The notes under the pieces: model-generated | Database searches by the model: none | Told to the model about the DNA's origin: nothing | The model's input: only the letters and a program-made list of their open reading frames with translations | Made by a program: the position numbers and the translations under genes | Shown here: one piece after another, positions 54,436 to 64,000 of the stretch | Layout: each line of letters opens with the position of its first letter | How positions within the stretch are numbered: position 1 is the stretch's first letter | From: Tetraselmis striata | Lineage: Eukaryota; Chlorophyta; Chlorodendrophyceae; Chlorodendrales; Chlorodendraceae | Reading direction: 5' to 3' | Assembly: GCA_006384855.1 (NCBI GenBank) | Contig: VCJN01001856.1 | Span: forward strand, 62,001 to 126,000 | DNA length: 64,000 bases

Positions 54436-55482
54436 CCACCCGTGCGGCGTAGGCATTTGGAGCGCAGGAGCTTCCATGTACGCGAGGCTGCTTTGGTACT
54501 TGAAATTCGAAACATCTTGCTTCGTTCCTGGGCGTACCGGGCCAGCTGTCTTTCGGCCTGGCCGCAGGAACCCGCATAGGGTCCGCTAATTGAAGCGCGT
54601 AGCGTGAAGTCCTGTGAAGGCCAAGCCCCTATGTTGACACCAGTGCTGCTGCCACTGCTGTACACCAGACAATGTAGCTAGGGTATGCGTATTAGTACTT
54701 TAGCACATATCTGAGTGGTACGAGCACCGCGCTACGCACGCGCCGCGGGCACCGCATCGCGCCAGCCATGTAGGTGTTTGGCGCTCCGGGCCTGCTCACT
54801 TCTCTGTAACCAGACACTCTCCCGGCTATGGGCTTCCGCCTCCCAACCCCGGCGACATGGACCAGCACGTCGGTTGCGGGGAGGTTTCGCATGACACCCT
54901 AAGCCGTACGAGGGAGGCGTGTCATGTGTACCAAAGCATAGATCCCACGGCGTTCCTGGCCTAGGTTGCACCGGACATGCCAAGGCATGGCGCGCAGGTA
55001 CGCTGACCATTCTGGATGAGCCTCGGATCTTGATGCACAACCACATCACCATCAACATGTCTAATAGGCTTTGGTAAACTGATGAGATGCGAATGCGCCG
55101 GGGTTGCACGGCAAACGCGAGTATTCATGTCAAGGAATGCTTATAGAGAACGAGAGCACATGCACCTTGGCAACTCAGGGAGGCGACCCGGAGCTGATGC
55201 AGTGGGCGTGCAGCATGCTGAACACCAAACTCACTGCCCAATCCCGGAGACAATGCTGACAGGATACGCACCCCGGTAAGCCGATGATTGCGCGCCGCCC
55301 CTGGCGTTGCGTCAAAGACAAGAGCCGAGGGGGGACGCCCAACCGGAACGTTCACCTCCTCCTATGTCAAGAGGCTACAGATGGAGGGTGGGGGTGGCTC
55401 TGGAGGGGGGTCGGGGCGCTAATGGTGGGGGCTCAATCCAATCTCGTTCGCCACGGCCTGCCGCAATCCGCGAAACTACGAT
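54436..55482. other. Intergenic, no gene seen
   Basis: 3' region of the ankyrin pseudogene and of the minus-strand golgin gene. Short frames on both strands lack domains. Confidence 0.5.
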
Positions 55483-58400
55483 CTACTCCGCCTCCTGGCC
55501 CCCCTCGTCGCCGCCCTCCTCCGCTTCCCCATCCTCCTCCTCCTCCTCCTCCTCCCCGATCCCCTCAAGCAGCGCGTCCACGTCAACCCCAAGCTCCTCC
55601 AGCTTCTCCCTGGGCGGAGCACGGCGGCACACATGTTGGGCGCTCAACGCCCCTGCACAACGACACATCGCATGGCCGCGTGGCCTAGAGTGGCATCCCT
55701 GCGGGCCAGGGTTGAGCGTCACGTGGCTCGGCGCATAAAACATTAACAACAACCACCCCCCCCCCCCCCCCCCTTCCAAGGTAGTTAGCTAGCTGCTCAC
55801 GTTCTGTACATCACTCTTGTCGTATTGGTAATATTGATACTACACCGCAGCTTCGCCACAACGTCAGCTTAACACTACACTGCTGCGAGCCGTACATTTG
55901 CGCCAGTTCGTGTACATTTCTCCAGCAATATGCCCAGTGAATTTGTATGTGTTACCCGTTACCCCCCATGGAGTGTAATGAGTTGAGAGCCCAGCACACG
56001 GCCGGGGTTCATTAGTCTGTGGGCTGACTGCCATGTATGGTGAAATTTCATGTAACCATAGGGCATGGCGTCTGCCTAGTCCTTCCTGTGTGGGCAAATG
56101 CCTCAATGTGGCATGTTCAGTTATAACTGTAATACGGCGACTGCCTTCCAATTAGTGGCACGCAGTCTTAAAAAGCATGGCAGCGCCCACCTGAGCCGCA
56201 CGACCTTGGCCTCCTCCTGCCCCAAGCACTCCAACAGGTCCGTCATCGACTCGTCCGCCTCCGCCTGCGCCTCCGCGAGCGCCTCCTCGATGCGCGCCTG
56301 GATCGCCGCCTCGTCGGCGCTGCCCGCCTGGCTGGCCGCCACGTCGCCCATCGCCTTCAGCTTCAGCTGCAGCTCCTTCACCTGCGACTCCAGCGAGTAG
56401 CTGTGGCTCTGCGCGCAAGGTGCGCCACGCCCCGCCGTCAGCCCCCCCTTCCCCGGTACCACGACCCCCGGCCGCAGCGGAAATGGCGATAGGGGAGCAG
56501 ATTGACACGGATGGAAATGAAGAAGACTGAGTGTGGGAAAGAAGGGAGTGTGTATCAGCGGTTCAAGGTACCCTGAAGGAGGGCCCGCACTGACCGGCGC
56601 ACCGGGTACGGCAAACAGCATACGATGCCACACGTGCCGGCGCGGTCATATGGACACGTAGCAGGAACAGGAACCCGATGCCCGATGCGCCCTCCCATCA
56701 GTGGGGGAGGGGGGACCTCCGCCTGAAAGCGTAGCTGTGAAGAGTTCCCGGTGGAGGATAAAGCGGCAGAGACGCCGATGCAACGACGGCCATCGCAATG
56801 TACCGACCATGTCTCGAGTGAATGGATAAGTATACTCGTGCCAGTTTGGGTACACGGGTACCATCCCTCGCCTCATGATGTGCCTTGATGATCCTGGTCG
56901 CACACCTGACTCATATGACGTACGGCCATAAATAGACGTTATGGTGATTAGGGCCTTAGGGGGTTGGGTCTTAGTGTTTATATTCAGAGTTTTTTAAGTT
57001 TTTAGGACCTAAAACCCTAAAACCCTCTGGTTTCAGGTTTATCGCCGTAGACTCATACCCACGCCGAATAATGGAGGTCAGTGAAACGCCGCTGTAGGGC
57101 GGAAGGAATAATAGTGCAAAATCGGACCAAACATGAGTACCCGGGCCATGTCGTGTACACTGCGACCGATCCTCTTTGCTTGGATAATCGCGTGGAGAGC
57201 GCACAATCCGATAGAGGTACACATGCAGCCCCGATGGGAGGCTTTGATCTTCTTATGATTGTCCCGGTGCGTTATTCTGAATGACCACAGGGCTGCAGCC
57301 AGGTACCCAATAGGGGCCGGGTGATGCCCTTTAGCTACCCCCGGGCCTGAGTGCTGGGCTCTTTCAACCACACCATATGACCGATCTGGTACAGACAGCT
57401 GAAGCAGATACACAAGTTATGCATTGTTAATACAAAAGTCGGCGCAATTTCCAGTAGGGGCACCGATCGACCGAATGCATTTGTCTCGTCGACCTCTTAC
57501 CCCCCCCCCACACACCCCCCAACACACACACAAGGGGTTCGACAAACACCTCCAGACGTTTGGCGATGGCGTTTTCTATTCGTGGGGTCGATCGCATGGC
57601 GCTCTGGCGGGGGAGAGGGGGTTCAGGCCGTTGAGCATGAATGCGCACACCGCGCACTTGGTCCATCCCCACTGTCATCTGCCCTTTCGAATCACCGCCC
57701 TACGCACGAGTGTCACAGCCTCATTGGCCACAGGGGTGAGAGCGCGGCGGAGCTGCTGGCCGAGCACTCGCGGATGCCCATCCACACCACACAGGGGAAT
57801 CGGTGAGCGCGGGCATGCGGTCCTGGGAGGTGGGCGGCGTCAACGCTGTTCTCATGGGGGAGCGTCAGAGGGTATCTAATTAAGCGAGTCGGGTCGGGGT
57901 GGGTGAAGGGGTGGGGAAGGGGTACAGTGCGATATTGTTTTTTGACCTCATATATGAGGGGGGGCAGGAAGGGGGGGGTCCCACCTCCAGGGCGTTGTAC
58001 GCGCCCGACAGGTCCGCCATGTCCTCCTCCAGCTTGCCGGCCGCCGCCTTCTGCGCTTCGTGTGCGCTGCGCTCCATGTCCAGGTCGCTCTGCGCGCAAG
58101 GACGAAGCGCACCAGGGAGGGGCGGGGGGGAGGTCACTGCGTGAAAGGGGTGAAACAGCCGGCAATTCGCTTCACCGCGAGGCTGGGGTGGTTCTCGGTG
58201 CCCAAACCTGCGTCTGCTGGTGACTCTTCTGCAGCGCCGCCAGCTGCTCCCGCGCCGCCCGGGCGTCACCCTCCGCCTGGGACGCCCGCATCTGCCAGCA
58301 ACACAAGGCCTCAGGAGGGGGGCGGCGCCTTGTGCCACGCTACGGGCGCCAACGTGGAAATGAGGACAGCGCGGACGGAAAGCTGCCGCGCTTGTCCGAG

Positions 58401-61400
58401 GTGAGATGGAGACGAAGCCAGAGCGGAGCTATAGCGTATGTTCCTTCAGGGTGCATGCAAGCCCAAGGAGGCTTACACCTGAGGTTCTTATTCGAGGGAG
58501 GGAGGGAGAGCTTAATTGTAGGCAGCCACGGGGGCGCTCAGAGAACATCGGGTGACTAATGGGCATCCCCACCACCCCGATGGGGCATGTCGGTGCAGCC
58601 CCACTTGGAGCTGGGACGAGAAGGTTCCCCGGGGAGGTTGGTAAGCAATGGTCGGCTCGTTGGCGGCGACAGCGCACCCCGCCTAGGGTTAGCGGGGCCC
58701 CGGGGTCCAGCGGCAGAGCATCAGCGCAGCGCCGAACATATGGGCGCAGCAGGGGGGCGTCAATGCGGGAACTAGCGGGGCGCTTGCAGGCTGGTTGCTT
58801 TGATCCGTTGGCGGCGTAGCGAAGGGGCACGGCGGAGGGCGGAGGACCTGGGTTGTTGACATCGGTACCCACATAGCGCGAGAGCGCTGGTCGCGGGTCC
58901 GGCGGGAGACGCACCTCCGCCGCCGCCACCGCCTCCACCGAGGCGCCGCCCGCGGCTGGGCCATCCGGCCCACGCCTGTGCGCGGCAACGCCGGGGCCGT
59001 CGGCGGCGCCCGGGGCGACCTCGCCGCTGCGGCTCCCCGGCGCCTTGACCAGGCTGGAGGCGAGGGAGGCGTTGCGCGCCCGCAGCGCCTCCATCTCGCG
59101 CTCCATCTGCCGGTGCCAATAAGGGGACGGTGGGTGGGGGTCAGTGGCCGGCCAGGCAGGTCAGGTCGCGCGGTGCGCCCTTCACGAGGCATGACGACAA
59201 CTTACAGCAGTCTCGGCGGAAAACGAAACACGAGCGAGGACATCTTGGCGTGTGTGGCAGTGACTGTTCCTATGCCAATATTGAGACATTCGACGCGTGT
59301 GGCGATACTCTTGCTTGCATGGCATCAGCCGCACTGCGGCGCACAGGATGACACTGCCTGGGGCGATCTTGAGGCGGGCGGTCTCGACATCCGGGGCGAT
59401 TCGATGCCCGGCTTGTAACATCAGGGCCGACACCCCATTTGATCCGCTCGCTACATTTATCGTCTCAAATTCTAAAGATTGATGCGTATGTTAATCCGAA
59501 AAACACTGCAATTGCCAAGGTGTCGACATGATAAGGAAAACCGTCTGATCAGGAAGATCGGGATCGTGATTTGGCCTGATTTGCTCAATTCACCGATGGA
59601 CCTACCAGAAAGGCCTCATGCACAACGTGAATATAGTGTGAAGTCGTAGATGTGTGTGAATCAAGACGCGATTCGAGTAAATGTAAAAGCTTCGATGGGT
59701 ATAACAAAGTGCAGGAGGTCGTAGAGTGCAATGATCCGCTTGACGCATCGGTTGCAATCATTAGGAATGGTGGTGGGAGGTGAGAGATGGTGGAGGGCAA
59801 AGGCAGTGCGGGTAGTCACCTGCGCCACCGCCGCCTTTGCAGCCGTCAGCTGCTCCGCCTCCGAGCCGCTCCAGCTGAGCGCGGAGCTGGCGCCGCCCGG
59901 CCCCGCCTGCAACCGCGCCGCGAGCGCCAGCAGGTCAGCCGAGCCGCCCAGATGCCGCAGCGGCCAACCGTGGCAAAGGAGCACGGGTACACAGGTCCAA
60001 TCATGTGGCGACCGGCCGTGCTCTTCCCCTCCCAACTTTTGAGTACTAAACATCTGGGCCATAAGGCAAAGTTGAGTTATGTTATATGTATGTATATTTA
60101 TTTATTTATTACAGCAAATTATCATGGTTTTGTCTACACAGTTGACATATATTATACATTATATTACATTATATGTATACATACATATATACATATATGT
60201 ACATTATATATGCATACATATATATATGTATATACATACACAGATATATATATATATATATACATATATACATGTATATATGTATATATATACATATATA
60301 TGTATATTGGCGACGGAGTGACGCACGGCACGGCGATGCCATGCATTGACAGTGCAACGCTGGTGCCACATGCCGACTTGATGTCAACCGTACCTACGGC
60401 ATGCTGATTGCACGTGGTCATTTTGAGAGTGTTGATCCGCAAGTGCAAACGCCGGCGAGGCTCGTACGGTGTCTGTGCGGCGGTATCCTACTCAAAGGCT
60501 GCTGAAATGATCCTGAGAGGCAACGTGTCAATTCTAACACCCTCTCCCTCTCGATAAGTACCTGTAGGTTGTTAAGGTCACAGGACTAGAGTAAACCCTA
60601 TGAAGACAGAGGCTGAACAGAGATGTGCAACATTCCACAGTTTCAGGTCATAAACCCTGCATTCAGCTGCCCCTGTATCTGTAGACTCGGATCTGACAAA
60701 TCAGGGGCCTGGGAATTGTGTGGAGGGGTGTAGAAGAGCACCTTTTTCAGAATTCGCAGTTGTTGTGGGCATATGTTTCTTTTTACTTCTCAAAGTAAAA
60801 TAATGATCGTGACGTAGTTGTCACACCGATAAGGGCAGAGCGTTTTCAGGGGGTGGGGGGGGGGGGGGGAGGGGGGGGGTTACACGGGGGCGATCGCGGT
60901 TCTACGAACACAGCAACTAAGAACTGCCCCACTCGTAAGAGGTCAACTGTAGACGAAACTCTCGCCCAACTACAGCAAATGTTCTCAGAAATCGCTAGCA
61001 GGCCCAATTTCAGACCCATGATAAGGTGCTAAGTGAGTTGGCACCCGCAGTGTTGTCGCCACCTGTATACGTGAACGCTACTACGCTACCACAATTCACC
61101 ATTATTATTCAGCATTCCACGCCAACGAGGCGGCGGCGGCGTGGGTACGCGGAGCTGCACCTGCTGCGGCCGCGCGTAGCACGTCATCACAAAGTGCTGC
61201 GCCTCCTCCTGGAAGGCCGCCACAAACTGCGTGAACGTGTGGTCAAACGCGGCGCCCTCCTCCTCCGGCGCCTCCGCCAGGCCGTCCAGCGTGGCGCCCT
61301 CCGCGGTGGCGGCGGCGGCCGCGGCGCGCGTGAAGTGCGCCGGCCCCGTGGGCGCCTCGGACGCGGCCACAAAGGCGGGGTGCCGCCGCAGCTCCTGAGC

Positions 61401-63913
61401 GTGCGGCACGGCCACAGCGGCTGCTGGTCAGCGCGTCATCGGATCCCGGGCAGACTGGGCTGGAAAGGAGGTCTACCATTCGTCACCTCCTTCTCAACCC
61501 TTAAACGAGGGTTATGGGGCCTAGGGTTATCACTTCAGGGTAGCGAAATTGAGTGCAGGGTTGTGTAGGGTTTCATGGTTTAGCAGGGTGCACAGCGCAT
61601 AGATGGGGCGAGAACATCGACAGCGATTGTTTACTGCACGGTGCTCGTACCCGCACCCTTTATTACCACACATTGCTTTAGGAGCGTCCAGACACAGGCT
61701 TGTGGCTAATATTTACGGACGTGGGTTTGTGCACATTTACGGTTTGTTTTTCTCTCCCCCCGCGAGGTGGGATGAACTATGAAATAATCAAAATCATCCG
61801 AGTACGCAACAGAATGCCCCACGCGATGTGGCAAAACAGCCGATTATTTGATTATTCCGGGGGGCTTCACACCCAAGACAACGGTATCACGGGCTCGGGG
61901 CCGGTGCCATCATTTTCGACAGTGCACGCCTGGCCATGATCCCAAAGCAACGCCTTTGGTGCGTATGCACCGGCCCCGAGCTCGCCGTCGCATTTACTTG
62001 GCACTTGTGAGTGTGAAGGCCCCCGTAATGTTCACATAATGAGCTGCGTTGCCACATCACGTGAAACATTCTGCACTGTACTTGGATGAACTCTGATTAT
62101 TTCAGAGTTTACCCCACGTCGCGTGGGGGAGAGTAAACAAACGCTATATGTGCAAATAATCCCAACGCGTTTATTTGTACGTTGGCAGCACGCATGTGTC
62201 TGGACGCCCGTATATAAGGGGGGCAGGAGCACAGAGAGGGGGAAGGAGCGCACCTCCCAGCGCGAAAAGTAGGCGGTGAGGCCGACCCGGTTGCTCAGCA
62301 CGTCCAGCAGCGTCGTGGCGCCGCAGTTATTGGGGCCGTCGGAGGCGGCGGCGGGGCAGTACACCAGGCACACACCGGCCAGCACGCACGCCAGGCCCGG
62401 GACGACGCTGCCCTCGCCGCCGCCTGCGGAAGCGCGGGGGGGGGGGGGGGGGGGGGGGGGGGGCAACGAAGCAGGTTTCGAGTGAGCTTTCCCCGGAGCA
62501 GTGAGTCAGCTAAACACACCCAAGCACCGAAGGCCGACCGTAGTCACAACTGAGAGCGAGAGAGAGAGAGAGAGAAAGCGAGAGGGAGGGATAGAGAGCT
62601 TAATTGTAGGCAGCCACGGGGCGCGCAGAGAACAGAAGGTGGCTGACGGGATCCCCCGACCCTGATGGGGTATGTCGCTGTGCAGCCTCATTTGGAGCCG
62701 GGAGTGCTTCCCAGGGCGGTTGGTAAGCTGTAGTCAGCTCTGTGGTGTTGTTAATGCGCTTTGCCCAGGGTTAGCGGGCCCTGGGCTCCCAGGGCGGAGC
62801 ATCAGTGCGCAGCGCCCGCTGTAAGGGGGCAGGGGGGGGATCGAGGCGCGCCCTAGCGGGGCGCTTCTCGGTACGTTGGGTTGGACGGCCATTATAAAGC
62901 CATCCCCAGGTTGAGCATTTATGGCGCATGTGCGGAAGATAATGATGAGACACTGCATCGCATAGATACGAGCGTCTGTACCTGGCGAGCTTTGAGCCCA
63001 GCCCGCTGGGAGAGGTCAAAGGAAGGCGGCATTGCTGTCATGCTGAGTCAAAGCTATGCACTGCGGCCACGTGAGATGGTGCAGGTTGTACCGCCAAATT
63101 CCGCGGAGGCTCCGCATTCGTTCCGTCGCCCATTACTCATGGAATATATATAAATATATATATACCTCTGTGCCGATCGATTGTGGGTTCGAGATGACTG
63201 TCTGACAAACAAATGAATGATAAAGTGTACCTCATACACCATAGACTTCTTCTGGATTCCGATGGGGGGGATTTGACGCTTACTAATGCACTTCCTGGCA
63301 TTGTCTATTCTCTGCCAGGACCAATAATGGATTTTTTAATGCATTCCCAGGGGGCTGAGCAAATATTTATGCGAACAGTACCTCAGACTGCGGTAAGTGG
63401 TATATCTGGGTGTTGACACCCCCTTAAAATCTAGCATGTGCTGTTTAAACCAGCTTCCTGGGGGTCAGATAATTTCAATTTAACAATGCCACTGGGGGGG
63501 GGGGGGGGGGGGGGGTTCACCAAGCTTCCCGTTGGCGATGTCCATAAGCGTGGGGATGTGGGAGGCGGGCGTGAGGAACTGCGCCACCGCGGGCGGGCAG
63601 TCGGTGAGCCAGGTGATGAGCAGGCGCAGCAGCACCGCCGCCGCGGGCCGGCCACGGCCGCCCCCAGTGCGCAGCGCTGCGCCGACGTACGCCACCAGGC
63701 GCGGCATGAGCAGCTCGGGCGGCGCCGACGCCGAGGCCGGCAGCAGCAGCGGGATGCGCAGCACGCGCTGCTTGCACTCCAGGTTGTCGTCCAGCAGGTA
63801 GCTTAGCACCGCCGCCGCGCGGATGCTGCTCTGCAGCTCGCCCAGCGCCGCGCCGCCGCCCGCCCCGGCGCCCACCAGCGCCCGCACCAGGTCGCCGCCA
63901 AAGGAGCTCACGC
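55483..63913 (-). CDS. USO1: USO1/p115 (MAG4/GC6)-type vesicle-tethering golgin, 5' partial
   Basis: Nine exons join in phase: 63913-63521, 62423-62254, 61394-61161, 59906-59820, 59106-58915, 58291-58208, 58089-57985, 56408-56191, 55609-55483, giving the last 535 aa. The first visible exon starts mid-codon, so the N-terminal armadillo part lies past the window edge. Armadillo-head blocks: [20 protein letters not shown] then [61 protein letters not shown]. Coiled coil: [57 protein letters not shown]. Near the end are [13 protein letters not shown] and [16 protein letters not shown], then an acidic tail, exactly as in plant MAG4/GC6 and animal p115. The protein tethers COPI/COPII vesicles at Golgi membranes. 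The small 87-nt exon at 59820 is the least certain. Confidence 0.9.
56409..57984. other. Large intron of the p115-like gene
   Basis: About 1.6 kb with no additional exon recognised; contains a C-rich run with ACACAC at 57500-57535. ggcgtttcactgac-type words are unassigned. Confidence 0.4.
58507..58830 (+). repeat. Intronic repeat, copy 1
   Basis: Begins gagcttaattgtaggcagcc and ends near ctagcggggcgcttg. Roughly three-quarters identical to 62592-62880, same orientation, in another intron of the same gene. Confidence 0.75.
60075..60310. repeat. AT-rich (TA/CA) microsatellite in p115-like intron
   Basis: About 230 bp of TATA, ACATATAT and GTATAT repeats in the intron between 59906 and 61161. 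Open frames rich in Tyr/Ile/His are artefacts of this repeat. Confidence 0.9.
61684..62207. mobile_element. 524-bp foldback (MITE-like) element in p115-like intron
   Basis: The left end gcgtccagacaca is the exact reverse complement of the right end tgtgtctggacgc. The two arms of about 240 bp remain complementary inward at roughly 75-80 percent, including atgtggcaa / ttgccacat, gaaataatca / tgattatttc and an inner gctcggggccggtg / caccggccccgagc. No coding capacity is seen and no clear target-site duplication was found. Confidence 0.85.
62592..62880 (+). repeat. Intronic repeat, copy 2
   Basis: Partner of 58507-58830; shared words include gagcttaattgtaggcagcc, cagggttagcggg-like text and ctagcggggcgctt. 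A (GA)n run precedes it at 62553-62580, and a GAGGGAGGG-type purine run precedes copy 1. Confidence 0.75.
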
Positions 63914-63927
63914 CTGCCGGCAGCCGT

Positions 63928-63963
<36 letters not shown>

Positions 63964-64000
63964 TGCAATCGCACGCACAGTGTCAGAATGGCATAGTACG
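63914..64000. other. Intron of p115-like gene with G run at window edge
   Basis: About 32 uninterrupted Gs at 63930-63961 (C on the sense strand) lie immediately upstream of an acceptor, then the window ends. Confidence 0.7.

Noticed and set aside
60079..60448. Tyr/Ile/His-rich ORFs
   Set aside because: Translation of an AT microsatellite in an intron.
1..64000. CRISPR arrays, bacterial operons or ribosome binding sites
   Set aside because: The window is eukaryotic with spliced genes; the tandem repeats lack spacer-repeat alternation.

Overview
The window looks like nuclear DNA of a GC-rich green alga (chlorophyte). Protein genes are split by many short introns, exons are GC-rich, and TGTAA-type polyadenylation signals follow at least two genes. 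The genes are eukaryotic (calcineurin-B-like, TAPT1, PRKRIP1, USO1/p115), together with proteins apparently sent to the plastid (SmpB, an SDR with a transit-like leader). Stops used by the host genes include TAG and TGA, so the code appears standard. Introns and spacers carry dozens of uninterrupted poly-G or poly-C runs. The species cannot be named from the sequence alone.

Left part, 1-23.7 kb, is a transposon graveyard. A DIRS-like retroelement on the minus strand (1.4-4.6 kb) has split direct repeats and sits inside an older dispersed repeat. It is followed by retroelement debris with a PD-(D/E)XK-like signature (6.8-7.6 kb), a BED-finger/Tudor-like/transposase-like ORF set (8.2-9.7 kb) that runs into a 907-bp T-free minisatellite, a cysteine-rich zinc-finger ORF (11.5-12.2 kb), a three-unit satellite with internal inverted repeats (13.1-14.3 kb), an RT-type C-terminal fragment (16.0-16.8 kb), and a LINE family represented by a truncated copy (17.7-18.6 kb) and a 4.4-kb copy with clear target-site duplications (19.3-23.7 kb).

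Right part, 23.9-64 kb, is genic. In order: SDR oxidoreductase (+), PRKRIP1-like splicing factor (+), calcineurin-B-like EF-hand protein (-), TAPT1/POD1-type membrane protein (+), a Rubisco-LSMT-type SET methyltransferase (-, three apparent indels), SmpB (+), ankyrin-repeat pseudogenes in a ~2.6-kb segmental duplication that also copied the 3' end of SmpB, and a USO1/p115-type golgin (-) whose 5' end lies beyond the window. For these genes I worked out exon boundaries that keep the reading phase; the exceptions are noted in the entries.

The genes do not form one pathway. SmpB implies plastid trans-translation. p115 and TAPT1 belong to the secretory and endomembrane system. PRKRIP1 belongs to the spliceosome. 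The most unusual features are the duplication that fused ankyrin and SmpB sequence, the 524-bp foldback in a p115 intron, a 106-nt near-perfect hairpin near 32 kb, the compositionally open minisatellite, and the nested DIRS-like element.
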